From: a virus
Virus record (IMG/VR): IMGVR_UViG_3300027796_000048
Span: 1 to 23,119 of that record
Direction: 5' to 3' (one strand)
DNA length: 23,119 nt
In this document: positions 13,472-22,228 of the stretch, piece after piece
Position numbering within the stretch: position 1 is the stretch's first letter
How the letters are laid out: each line of letters opens with the position of its first letter
Position numbers and translations under genes: made by a program
The notes under the pieces: model-generated
What the model was told of the DNA's origin: nothing
What the model saw: the letters and a program-made list of their open reading frames with translations, nothing else
Database searches by the model: none

Positions 13472-16400
13472 ATGTTTGACTATGAATCAGCCGTAAAAGA
13501 TGGATATACAGATGATGATATTCAAAAAGCTACTGGCGTTGACATAGCCAAAATTAGAGCGGACGGATACGGTTATGATGATATCAAAAGTGCTTTCAAA
13601 AACTACAAACCAAAGCAACAAAATCCACGTCAAGCCGTAGCCCAAAAACAAGACACAGTTGATAACCCTTTCCAAGCAAAAGAGCCATCATTCTTAGATA
13701 AGTTATCAAGTGCATTTAAAGAAGATACCCAAAATATTACTCCGCTAACAACTGCTGAAAAATTAGATCGTGCAAAAATTCAATATAAATTAGGGCGAAG
13801 AAGCAAAGAGTATGTTGATAACTTAGAGCGTCAAGCTAAGACGGAAGCATATACACAAAGCAATGCAGAGAAGATGAAAACACGTATCGCGCAACAAGAG
13901 TTCACTAAACAGCCTATAGGCACACAACTCCAACAAGAGATACTCGATATACCTGAACGGTCACTAAAGGCCACAGCGCAAGGATTAGCAACATTACCCG
14001 CTATGCTAGTTGGAAGCAAAACTGCAAAAGTAGTTAGTGACGCATTCGGTCAAGATGATAAATTTACCAAAGCATATCCGCACTTAGCAACACTCGAAAG
14101 CATTATCGTAGACCCAACCATGATCGGAGCAAAAATAGGCGTAGGCGAAGAAGCTGTAAAAGCTATCGTAGCAAAACAAAAGCCTATCATCCAAGCAGTA
14201 AAAGACGGAACACTTCACCCACAACAAGCAGAGGAAATTCTAAAAACCGACCCATCACTAAAATCATTCACAGATATAGTGGCTGAAAACATCAACAAGC
14301 CTGAACGTGTAGAACCATCTATCACAGAGGATATCGACAAGCACTTAGTAGATATGGGTGAAGAACCGAACTTTAAAACAGCAGAGTTAAAGCCTATCGA
14401 AGAAGTTAAGCTAATCGATCCTATGTCGGGAAATGTACCGGAAGAAAAACCTCTATTTAGTAAAGAAGCTATCAATACGGAAGATATATTATCATCAAAA
14501 ATAAACGATAATTTTAATACTTTAGTTGAAAGACAGAAAGAAATAGGAATACCTGAATCTAATTATAGTAAATTCCAAAGCCAATATGATGTAATAAATT
14601 CTTTTGAAGATTTACTAAAAGAAAATAAAATAGATTATAAAAAAAATACGTCACAATCATCTACGTATTTTAATATAGATGGCAAAAAAATTAGATTTTC
14701 AGGTCATGATAATCAGGGTGCAGGAGTATTAAACCACGGAGGAAATGACTTCAATTTTATTATAGATGGTAAATCCAACATAAGCAAACATGAATTAAAT
14801 AATATCTCAAAAATAATAGATGAAGCTAGAAACAATAAAACTATACTAATGAGTAAAGGCGCACAAGGCTCAACCACCACAGAATCAATCCACCAATCAG
14901 CTAAAAAGCTACTTGGTAAAAACTACGATAACCTAAAAGGTGACATAAACATCGTACAGTCATATAAAGACCTACCTAAAAGATTAGTCGATAGCGGAGT
15001 TGAGTTTTCATCAGGTGGAAAAGTGCGTGGTATATTCAGCCCTATAGATGGTAAAGTACACCTTATCGCTGATACTATGAGCGCAAAAGAAGCTCCTTCT
15101 ATTTTGGTACATGAGCTACTACATAAGGCTAAATATTCAGGCGAAAAAGTATTAGGCGAATCACATGGTACATTCGTACTACGCCTTAAACAACTCAAAG
15201 ACGAGACGATTGTAAGGCAAGCCATGCAAGCCGCAAAAGATGCCGGAACACAACCAAAACATATGAACGATGAAATCATGTCGTACCTCGTAGAAAAATA
15301 CCAACTCGGCAAAGATATGTCCCCAAAGGTTAAGCGGTTTGTGTCAGACATAATTGATGCTATCAAAGTGTTTGCTTCCAAAACTGCTGTTAAGTTAGGG
15401 GTAGATGCAAAGTGGTTAATCTCAAAGATGAACGAGAAAGACATAGCGGCATTATTGAAATCATCGGCTATTAAGCAAAGCGGAAAAGCAGTATCAAAAG
15501 AAGCTAAACCTATGTACTCAAAAGCCTCGGATGCTATGGATAAAGTCACAGAACATATCCAAGACTATTGGAAACCTGCTGAGAAGTATTTAAAAGGGGT
15601 AGAAGGCGAGAAAGTAAATGATGCACGTAAACTTATCTTCGGAAGAGTTGGCACACGTATAGAGGAAGTAAAAGCCGCTCAACAGATTATTACAGATGAT
15701 ATTGTGAACTACGGCAAAAAATCAGGCGAGGAAGTAGAAACATTACGCAAAGACTTAAACGCTTTTCTAATTGCTCAACACGCACCAGAAAGAAATGCGG
15801 CACTTCGAGACGGGGCGGCTGGTATATCAACGCAAGCCGCTACTGATTCACTAGATGCTTTGAAAAAGTCAAACCCGCAAAAGTATAAATTCTTTGAACA
15901 GATGGCAACCAATGTACGAAGATTAAACGAGCAATCACTAAGAATACTTTTAGATGGTCAAGTAATCACACAAGAACTTTACGACACGCTACGGAACAAA
16001 TATAAAATGCACGTACCGCTTCAACGTGTTATGCCAGAAGATACGAATATGGCAGACGGTATCACTGGAGGCAAAGGGTTAAGCGTTAAATCATCAGGCA
16101 TCAAAGCGGCAAAAGGTAGCGACCTCGAAGTGTCAGACATTTTAGGCAATGTATCCGCCAACGTCCAAGAGGCAATTATCCGATCAGAGAAAAACCGTGT
16201 CGGGCTTACAATGGAAAATCTCTTTGAAGCTCAACCGACTTTAGGCAAGGTACGTGGTTTAAAAATGGTAGGTAAAGATTTCAAAGATAAGCCTATCATG
16301 GAAACACCAACTAATGATATGATCGTATTTTTCAAAGAAGGCAAGAAAAAGGTTATTGAACCTAACGAACCTATCTTAGCACACGTTTATAATCAGCTAA

Positions 16401-17968
16401 ACGTAGCAGAAAAAGGAATTATAGCTGATATTATCGCACCAGTTACCCGCACACTAGCTGGACTATACACACGGCTTAACCCTGAGTTTGCTTTCTCAAA
16501 CTTAGTGCGTGACCTACAGGAATCTATGATTTACAACGCTTCTACTATGGGAGGCAAAGGCGCAACTAAAGCATTAGGAAACCAAGCCCAAGCGATTAAT
16601 GGAGTTCGTAACGCTGTATTCGGAGATGGTAAATCAGAATGGGCAAAACTCTATAAGCAGATGAAGTACGATGGTGGTACTACTGGCGGGATAACTCTTG
16701 CTACCCGTACCAAGATAACCCAAGACGTTGACGATGCTTTTAAAATTGCACAATCAAAACCAAGACAAGCAGTTGAAAAGGCGTTTGAATCAATCGACAA
16801 CTTTAATACTGTATTTGAGGATAGCACAAGACTTGCGGCATATAAGCAAGCATTAGATCAAGGGTTAAGCCGTGAACGTGCGGCAGTAATAGCAAAAGAA
16901 ACTACTATTGACTTTAACCGTAAGGGCGCACAAACTCCGTGGTTAAATGCTTTATATATGTTCTCTAATGCTTCAATACAAGGGTCGTACAAAATGATTC
17001 GTGCATTGAAAAACCCTAAAGTATTGGCTACAACAGTTGGGCTAATAACCGCCGCTTCAATTTCAAATGATGCACACAACGATAGTATCGACCCTGATTG
17101 GAGAGACAAGGTAAGCGACTTTGAACGTGGTAGTAACTTTGTGATATTGCTCGATAGTAAAGATGGCAAGTTAAGACGTATTGATATTCCAGTAGGCTGG
17201 GGAATTAAACCTATTAAAGTCATGGTTGATACGTTGCACGACAAAGCAATAGGCAAAGCTAAAGGCAGTTCAGCCCTGAAATTAGCAAAGGCAATCGCAG
17301 GGGGGTATAACCCATTGGGCGGAAACTCATTATTGCAAAGTGCAGTTCCTACCATTGGAGACGTAGCAACAGACATAATGACCAACACAAGTTTTAGCGG
17401 AGGGTCGATCACCCCTAAAGGTTCAGAGCTTGCTAACCCATCAAAACGATATTATCCTGAAACTCCCGAAACATTAGGCGGAAGATTGGCGATTAAATTT
17501 GTTCAAGGCACAGAGGAGATAGGATTAGATTTAACCCCAGAGGACGTAAAATATATTGTTAAATCATACGGTGGTGGTCCATTAAACTTTTCTACTGGTA
17601 TGTATAATATGCTCGACCAAGCTATCAGCGGTGAACATATGAAAGAAGAAGATAGAATTATGATGCGCAGATTCTATAAAGTGTCCGACCCAGAAAGACT
17701 TGAAAAGTTTATGGGAAGTCAAGCCATTAAACAAATGGTGCAAAAAGTTCAAGAAGCTAAAACACAAGAAGAGCGGATACGTATAGTCCGTGAAGAGTTG
17801 CAGAAAATACCAGACGCTCAAAAGAAACAAGCCATTAATGCCGTAAGATATGGCGGTCTATTGCCTAATCGAAAGAACGTCATACAGGCAAGAGATGAAG
17901 CAGAATGGCAACAAAATATATTCGCACCGTTTAAAAGCACAAAAACAAAACAAAATGAACTTAAATAG
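13472..17968 (+). CDS. giant virion/ejection protein with HELLH metallopeptidase motif (1498 aa)
   Basis: The N-terminus has DGYTDDDIQKATGVDIAKI and GYGYDDIKSAF, a repeated GY-D-D-I motif seen in phage large polyvalent proteins. Residues about 330-463 are an A+T-rich inserted part with IRFSGHDNQGAG. A zinc peptidase-like part follows, with HELLH at 547-551 and a possible third ligand Glu601 in NDEIMSYL. The C-terminal half has the pattern of large polyvalent domain 38: LYDTLRNKYKMHVPLQRV, LNPEFAFSNLVRDLQES, then KETTIDFNRKGAQTPWLNAL and FSNASIQGSYKMIRAL. Such proteins are carried in the virion and ejected, and the peptidase may open the cell envelope or process partners. AAGGA is just before the start. 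The domain assignment is from remembered patterns and the substrate is unknown. Confidence 0.75.
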   Translation: MFDYESAVKDGYTDDDIQKATGVDIAKIRADGYGYDDIKSAFKNYKPKQQNPRQAVAQKQDTVDNPFQAKEPSFLDKLSSAFKEDTQNITPLTTAEKLDRAKIQYKLGRRSKEYVDNLERQAKTEAYTQSNAEKMKTRIAQQEFTKQPIGTQLQQEILDIPERSLKATAQGLATLPAMLVGSKTAKVVSDAFGQDDKFTKAYPHLATLESIIVDPTMIGAKIGVGEEAVKAIVAKQKPIIQAVKDGTLHPQQAEEILKTDPSLKSFTDIVAENINKPERVEPSITEDIDKHLVDMGEEPNFKTAELKPIEEVKLIDPMSGNVPEEKPLFSKEAINTEDILSSKINDNFNTLVERQKEIGIPESNYSKFQSQYDVINSFEDLLKENKIDYKKNTSQSSTYFNIDGKKIRFSGHDNQGAGVLNHGGNDFNFIIDGKSNISKHELNNISKIIDEARNNKTILMSKGAQGSTTTESIHQSAKKLLGKNYDNLKGDINIVQSYKDLPKRLVDSGVEFSSGGKVRGIFSPIDGKVHLIADTMSAKEAPSILVHELLHKAKYSGEKVLGESHGTFVLRLKQLKDETIVRQAMQAAKDAGTQPKHMNDEIMSYLVEKYQLGKDMSPKVKRFVSDIIDAIKVFASKTAVKLGVDAKWLISKMNEKDIAALLKSSAIKQSGKAVSKEAKPMYSKASDAMDKVTEHIQDYWKPAEKYLKGVEGEKVNDARKLIFGRVGTRIEEVKAAQQIITDDIVNYGKKSGEEVETLRKDLNAFLIAQHAPERNAALRDGAAGISTQAATDSLDALKKSNPQKYKFFEQMATNVRRLNEQSLRILLDGQVITQELYDTLRNKYKMHVPLQRVMPEDTNMADGITGGKGLSVKSSGIKAAKGSDLEVSDILGNVSANVQEAIIRSEKNRVGLTMENLFEAQPTLGKVRGLKMVGKDFKDKPIMETPTNDMIVFFKEGKKKVIEPNEPILAHVYNQLNVAEKGIIADIIAPVTRTLAGLYTRLNPEFAFSNLVRDLQESMIYNASTMGGKGATKALGNQAQAINGVRNAVFGDGKSEWAKLYKQMKYDGGTTGGITLATRTKITQDVDDAFKIAQSKPRQAVEKAFESIDNFNTVFEDSTRLAAYKQALDQGLSRERAAVIAKETTIDFNRKGAQTPWLNALYMFSNASIQGSYKMIRALKNPKVLATTVGLITAASISNDAHNDSIDPDWRDKVSDFERGSNFVILLDSKDGKLRRIDIPVGWGIKPIKVMVDTLHDKAIGKAKGSSALKLAKAIAGGYNPLGGNSLLQSAVPTIGDVATDIMTNTSFSGGSITPKGSELANPSKRYYPETPETLGGRLAIKFVQGTEEIGLDLTPEDVKYIVKSYGGGPLNFSTGMYNMLDQAISGEHMKEEDRIMMRRFYKVSDPERLEKFMGSQAIKQMVQKVQEAKTQEERIRIVREELQKIPDAQKKQAINAVRYGGLLPNRKNVIQARDEAEWQQNIFAPFKSTKTKQNELK

Positions 17969-17977
17969 TGATATAAT
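17961..17977 (+). promoter_or_regulatory. candidate promoter before the tail fibre block
   Basis: TTAAATAGTGATATAAT ends in a perfect extended -10 box TG-A-TATAAT (17969-17977) and resembles the elements at 3625 and 5853 with one base more spacing. A start near 17984 leaves a 22-base leader with AAAGAGG before the GTG start of the fibre gene. Confidence 0.55.
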
Positions 17978-18006
17978 TCATATTAACAAATATAAAGAGG
18001 TTTGCA

Positions 18007-19686
18007 GTGATAGCTAAAATTTTTACCGACGGAGTTTTTCAAGGGCTTGGTAATGATGGATTGCCAGTTGCTCTAGGTAGTGTTGCTATTAAAGTAACAT
18101 CAACTGGCGTAGACGCAACTACATACCAAGACTCGGCTATGGCTGTAACAAACCAAACCCCTGTTCCATTGTCTGCATCAGGCAAGGCAAAAATATTCTT
18201 ATCCCCAGACACTTATGATATTACGCTTTACGATCAATACGATGCGGTAGTATGGACGCTTGATGCGCTTGATTATAATGTAGATACTAGCCAATTAGGA
18301 ACATTTCAAACAGATGTAAGAATAGAGGGTAACGACACTAGGCTGACTGGTAGCTATGGTACAGGCGACCTAAGTACCAATTTAGCGTTAGGTGACGATT
18401 CACTATTTAATGTAACAACTGGTGACAATAATATTGCCATAGGGCCTAACTCGCTTTATTTCAATACTACTGGATATAACAATGTATCCGTAGGTGTTTA
18501 CTCTCTTTACTTGAATACTACAGGATATGGCAATATATCTTTTGGCAATGAATCATTATATAACAACACCACAGGTAATGACAATAATGCTCATGGAGAT
18601 AGAGCATTATACTCCAACATATCAGGGTATAACAATACTGCAATAGGACAGCATACACTATATTTTAATACCACTGGGTTTGATAATACTGCCGTAGGAA
18701 AAGAGGCTTTATACTCTAATACTACAGGAGCATCTAATACTGCATTAGGTAAATTTACATTGTATTCAAACACGTCAGGATATAGCAATACTGCTATTTG
18801 CGATGGTTCATTATATAGTAACACTACTGGGTATGGAAATAATGCTATAGGGTCAAGAGCATTATATAACAATACTACAGGCAATGACAATAATGCCATA
18901 GGGGCTGATTCATTATTTTTAAATACAACAGGTAGTAATAATAATGCTATTGGTTCAGGTTCATTAAATAGCAACACTACAGGAGATGAAAATTGTGCAT
19001 TTGGTGATTACGCTCTGCATGATGCCGATTCTGTAAACAACAATGCGATAGGGTTTGCTTCGCTGAGATTGACAACAACTGGTGCAACAAATAACGCATT
19101 CGGGTCATATGCTCTTTACTCAAATACAACTGGAAGTAGCAATTGCGCTTTTGGAGACAACGCACTTTCTAATAATGTATCGTATGATAATACTGTTGGA
19201 ATAGGGACAGATTCACAAGTAACAGGTAGTGACCAAGTACAGCTTGGGGACTCAGCGACTACAACTTACGTATACGGAACAGTACAAGATCGATCGGATG
19301 AGAGAGACAAAGCAGACATTAAAGATACATCACTTGGTCTTGATTTCATTATGTCCCTTAGACCAGTCGAATATAGATGGGATATGCGCGAAGATTACAA
19401 ACCTAAAAAACAAAAAGGTCTCTCAGGTAAGGAATTATCAGATTACTTAGAGAAGTGCAAATTAGGGAATATAACTCACGATGGAACTCACAAGAGAAAA
19501 AGACTTCATCAAGGGTTTATAGCTCAGGAAGTTATGCAAACCAATCCTAACTTTGGAGGGGTGCAAGACCACTCCATCAATGGTGGGGATGATGTAATGA
19601 GCATTGGGTATAATGAGTTTATAGCACCACTGGTAAAAGCTATTCAAGAGTTAAAAAAAGAAATCGATATACTAAAAGGAGTTTAA
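18007..19686 (+). CDS. tail fibre with 17-residue repeats and S74 self-cleaving chaperone
   Basis: It starts at GTG with AAAGAGG upstream. Residues 1-95 (IFTDGVFQGLGNDGLPVALG, later TTYQDSAM and LSASGKAKIFLSPDTYDITL) look like the virion-binding domain of phage fibres. From about residue 132 come about sixteen repeats of 17 residues, consensus ALYSNTTGYNNTAIGxx, like the beta-roll heads of trimeric adhesins. The C-terminus has a Peptidase_S74 domain (SDERDKADI, LRPVEYRW, HQGFIAQEV, YNEFIAPLVKAIQELKKEI). This family folds the trimer and then cuts itself off before an Asp; here the Ser-Asp pair is S430-D431, so a 430-residue fibre and a 129-residue chaperone are expected. It is the first gene of the adhesion block. 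Confidence 0.88.
   Translation: MIAKIFTDGVFQGLGNDGLPVALGSVAIKVTSTGVDATTYQDSAMAVTNQTPVPLSASGKAKIFLSPDTYDITLYDQYDAVVWTLDALDYNVDTSQLGTFQTDVRIEGNDTRLTGSYGTGDLSTNLALGDDSLFNVTTGDNNIAIGPNSLYFNTTGYNNVSVGVYSLYLNTTGYGNISFGNESLYNNTTGNDNNAHGDRALYSNISGYNNTAIGQHTLYFNTTGFDNTAVGKEALYSNTTGASNTALGKFTLYSNTSGYSNTAICDGSLYSNTTGYGNNAIGSRALYNNTTGNDNNAIGADSLFLNTTGSNNNAIGSGSLNSNTTGDENCAFGDYALHDADSVNNNAIGFASLRLTTTGATNNAFGSYALYSNTTGSSNCAFGDNALSNNVSYDNTVGIGTDSQVTGSDQVQLGDSATTTYVYGTVQDRSDERDKADIKDTSLGLDFIMSLRPVEYRWDMREDYKPKKQKGLSGKELSDYLEKCKLGNITHDGTHKRKRLHQGFIAQEVMQTNPNFGGVQDHSINGGDDVMSIGYNEFIAPLVKAIQELKKEIDILKGV
18400..19205 (+). repeat. tandem 51-base coding repeats in the fibre gene
   Basis: About sixteen units of 17 codons, consensus (S/A)LYSNTTGYNNTAIG plus three variable residues, lie in one row. 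Units diverge in DNA but keep Asn, Thr and Gly positions. The unit beginning ALHDADS is one residue short. Such arrays can change length by slippage or recombination, which would change fibre length. Confidence 0.85.
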
Positions 19687-19687
19687 G

Positions 19688-19924
19688 ATGCCAACAATGA
19701 CAGCAGATCAAGGCGGAGTGCCTATCCCAGCGTTTCCACTAAAAAAAGGACAGATAGGTATTACTACTGGTACAATTTCTAATTGCAAGATGGCAAACTG
19801 TTCTACGGATGGTACGTTAACGTTAGTATCTTACGGCGAATCAGTAGGTATGGTAGCTGGAGATGTTTACACATTCGACACACAAGATGTTACCGTAGAG
19901 TCTGGCTCTTTTAACTTGGCTTAA
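19688..19924 (+). CDS. small beta-rich protein of the fibre block (78 aa)
   Basis: The family is not recognised. The 78-residue product is rich in Thr, Gly, Ser and Val and looks all-beta, with two Cys (NCKMANC). AFPLKKGQIGITTGTISNCK, later GDVYTFDTQDVTVESGSF, resembles short phage decoration or fibre-tip proteins. AAAGGAG is 7 bases before the start and the spacing from the fibre gene is one base, so both are translated from the same message. It may attach to the fibre or head, but nothing in the sequence proves this. Confidence 0.55.
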   Translation: MPTMTADQGGVPIPAFPLKKGQIGITTGTISNCKMANCSTDGTLTLVSYGESVGMVAGDVYTFDTQDVTVESGSFNLA

Positions 19925-19928
19925 TACT

Positions 19929-20081
19929 ATGCTTTTAATGATGAATAGTGCGGGTAGTAGAACAAGGGGAAGGGGCGAGCCTATTCCACCACCTCCTCCA
20001 CCTGACGGATCATTAGTAGACCCAAGCGGAAACTATATTTTAGATAAATTCGGTAATTACATTACTACAACGGAGGTATAG
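19929..20081 (+). CDS. short Pro-rich protein (50 aa)
   Basis: A 50-codon frame fills the gap between 19924 and 20083 completely. The product begins MLLMMNSAGSRTRGRGEPI, has six Pro in a row (residues 20-25), then DGSLVDPSGNYILDKFGNYI with a repeated GNYI and ends in TTTEV. No ribosome binding site is seen, but the start follows the upstream stop by four bases, so translational coupling is likely. The GGAGG site of the next gene lies inside its last codons. The function is unknown. Its fit to the gap and sensible codon use make it a probable gene. Confidence 0.5.
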   Translation: MLLMMNSAGSRTRGRGEPIPPPPPPDGSLVDPSGNYILDKFGNYITTTEV

Positions 20082-20082
20082 A

Positions 20083-21333
20083 ATGCCAACAGTACAAACA
20101 ACGGCAAGCGTAGCAGATATAAATAAGATCACTGGCTTACAATCAAGTGCGGCTACTATAGACGCTGGAATGACAAAGCTAGACGGTATTGCAAGCGGTG
20201 CAACTGCAAACACTGGTACAGTCACAGAGGTAATGGGTGATTCAATCATCTCAGTAGCCACTGGAACTACAACCCCTACACTTACCCATAGTACGTCAGA
20301 TGGTTATCTTCATGTACCTGCTACATCAACTACAAACAACGGTAAGGTCTTAATGGCAGGGGCAACAGCTGGAAGCATATCATGGGAGACACCTACCAGT
20401 GGAGTAACAGATCACACGTTACTTTCAAACATTGGAACAAATACCCATGCACAAATTGATACAGCATTGACTCGTCTTGCTAATACAAGCGGTACTAACA
20501 CAGGAGATCAAACAGATATAACTGGCAACGCTGGAACTGTAACTAATGGAGTATATACTACAGACATTGGAACTACAGTACAAGCGTATAGCGCAAACAC
20601 TACCATTCAAGGCAACACGTTTAACGGGGCTTCACAACTTGTTAAGCTAGACGCGACAGGAAAACTACCAGCTATCGACGGAAGTGCTTTAACTGGATTA
20701 CCAAGTGGGGTTACAGATCATACACAATTAACTAATATTGGAACCAATACACACGCTCAGATCGATACTGCATTAACTCGTCTTGCCAATACAAGTGGTA
20801 CTAACACTGGTGATTTAGTATCAGGCACAACCATAAAAACTGTAAACTCAACGTCATTACTTGGAAGCGGTGATGTTGCTGTTCAATCTACATTAGTAAG
20901 CGGAACTAACATCAAGACAATCAACTCAACGACGTTGTTAGGATCAGGAGACATCCAGGTTCAGGCTTATAACGCCAATACTGCATATACAAATGCCAAT
21001 CAGACGTTTACAGTAGCGCAACGCGGTGCGGTTAATGCGATCGCTTACTCGGCAAGTGTTATTCCAGACTTCAATTACCAAAATTTTTCATGCTCACTCA
21101 CAGGTAATATAACTATCGCAAATCCTACAAATATTACAGTCGGGCAGAGTGGTAACATTACTTTGACTCAGGACGCTACGGGTGGTAGGACTACTGCATG
21201 GGGGACTTATTTTAAATGGTCTGGTGGAACAGCGCCTACCTATGTTACAACTGCAAACAGCAAATCTACATTTGCATATTCAGTACAAAGTGCTACCGAA
21301 ATAATCTTAGTGCCAATCATAGATTGGAAGTAA
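20083..21333 (+). CDS. tail fibre protein with duplicated modules (416 aa)
   Basis: The protein is rich in Thr, Ser, Gly and Asn, as usual for phage fibres. A 37-residue module (SGVTDHT...ANTSGTNTGD) occurs at residues 106-142 and again at 208-244 with only two differences. A collar-like motif follows twice (KTVNSTSLLGSGDVAVQ and KTINSTTLLGSGDIQVQ), known from fibre shafts. The C-terminus (NQTFTVAQRGAVNAIAYSAS to the end) is a beta domain found at tips of several phage fibres, ending in ILVPIIDWK. GGAGG is 6 bases before the start. It is probably a trimeric fibre that holds or is capped by the propeller protein encoded next. Confidence 0.75.
   Translation: MPTVQTTASVADINKITGLQSSAATIDAGMTKLDGIASGATANTGTVTEVMGDSIISVATGTTTPTLTHSTSDGYLHVPATSTTNNGKVLMAGATAGSISWETPTSGVTDHTLLSNIGTNTHAQIDTALTRLANTSGTNTGDQTDITGNAGTVTNGVYTTDIGTTVQAYSANTTIQGNTFNGASQLVKLDATGKLPAIDGSALTGLPSGVTDHTQLTNIGTNTHAQIDTALTRLANTSGTNTGDLVSGTTIKTVNSTSLLGSGDVAVQSTLVSGTNIKTINSTTLLGSGDIQVQAYNANTAYTNANQTFTVAQRGAVNAIAYSASVIPDFNYQNFSCSLTGNITIANPTNITVGQSGNITLTQDATGGRTTAWGTYFKWSGGTAPTYVTTANSKSTFAYSVQSATEIILVPIIDWK
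20398..20814 (+). repeat. two copies of a 37-codon fibre module
   Basis: The module at 20398-20508 recurs at 20704-20814, 306 bases apart. The proteins are identical in 35 of 37 positions while 20 codons differ, 18 of them silently, so the copies are old and kept by selection on the protein. Confidence 0.85.
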
Positions 21334-21334
21334 G

Positions 21335-22228
21335 ATGTTATACGATAAATTATTATTATTTTCAAAAATAACTATTAGTAGTGGGTCATACGGTTATATT
21401 GCTGGGGCAAACACAGGCTCATCTGCAATTAAAAAAATAAATGTGGAAGTAGATAGTGCCACGGCAAATATATCTGCTACACTTAGCTATAGCACATGGG
21501 CTAGTAGTTCAGTATCTACAAGCAGTAATGCTTTTAATATGGGAGGAGCTGGGACATACCCAACCACTATAAATAAATTTAACTTAGCGTCTGAGGCTAT
21601 ATCAGTACCATCTGCGACCTTAGCCCTCGGTAGAATGAACGCCGTTGGAATGTCATCATCTACTAATGGATATGGTATTACTGGATATAATGGGGCTGAT
21701 AGAACAGAAATAGACGGATTGTCTTTTAGTACGGAAACCTCTATAAACCCATCTGCAACAGCATCATTCGCGTCTGGATACTCAGAGTGCAGAGGTTTTC
21801 AAAAAGGTACAACTTCTGGAATTATGGGCGGAGGGAACGGGTCAAGCCTACTTAATTCTACTATGGAATTTACTTTTTCTACCGAAACATCATCTACATT
21901 GGGGGCAACTCTATCCGTTTCTAGGGGATTTCTTGCAACTGTGTGGAGTTCGTCAAACGGATATTGGTGTGGTGGGTTTAGTTCTGTAAATTATTCGGAT
22001 ATTGACGGAATAAATTTAAGCACTAACGCGGCGATAAACCCATCGGCAACATTAACCGCAGCTAATCGTGGCTGCCATGGGTTTAATGGTGTATCAAAAG
22101 GGTTAATTGCAGGAGGGCAAGCGGCTAACACCGTAGATGAACTAACATTTTCAACCGAAACTCGTTCCGCTCGTACAAATTCATTAAATAGTACGGTATA
22201 TTATGGAACATCTTTACAAGGACTTTAA
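21335..22228 (+). CDS. six-repeat propeller-type adhesin (297 aa)
   Basis: Six repeats of about 46 residues follow one another, each with GY-x-x-GG near the start, a central I-x-x-L-x-FSTET strand and a SATLS-x-x-R end (for example GGGNGSSLLN, then MEFTFSTETSS and GATLSVSRGF; later GGQAANTVDELTFSTETRSA). This is the look of a kelch or galactose-oxidase-type beta-propeller, here six-bladed. The start lies one base after the fibre stop and no good ribosome binding site is visible, so it is probably coupled. The product is likely a receptor-binding tip for the preceding fibre. The binding target is unknown. It is not closely similar to the kelch insert in gp10, although the fold may be related. 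Confidence 0.62.
   Translation: MLYDKLLLFSKITISSGSYGYIAGANTGSSAIKKINVEVDSATANISATLSYSTWASSSVSTSSNAFNMGGAGTYPTTINKFNLASEAISVPSATLALGRMNAVGMSSSTNGYGITGYNGADRTEIDGLSFSTETSINPSATASFASGYSECRGFQKGTTSGIMGGGNGSSLLNSTMEFTFSTETSSTLGATLSVSRGFLATVWSSSNGYWCGGFSSVNYSDIDGINLSTNAAINPSATLTAANRGCHGFNGVSKGLIAGGQAANTVDELTFSTETRSARTNSLNSTVYYGTSLQGL

Noticed and set aside
14923-15549. Long minus-strand open frame (208 codons)
   Set aside because: It lies wholly inside the giant virion gene, whose protein has clear domain patterns; the reverse product is rich in Ser, Leu and Cys, as usual for a shadow frame.
16858-17412. Minus-strand open frame (184 codons)
   Set aside because: It is opposite the conserved C-terminal part of the giant gene and has no ribosome binding site or recognisable domain.
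18591-18977. Minus-strand open frame with repeats
   Set aside because: Its repeats come only from the 51-base fibre repeats read backwards.
18400-19205. CRISPR array
   Set aside because: Units adjoin with no spacers, keep the coding frame and vary at the DNA level, so they are protein repeats.
18007-22228. Diversity-generating retroelement acting on fibres
   Set aside because: No reverse transcriptase and no template/variable repeat pair with A-specific changes was seen in the window.
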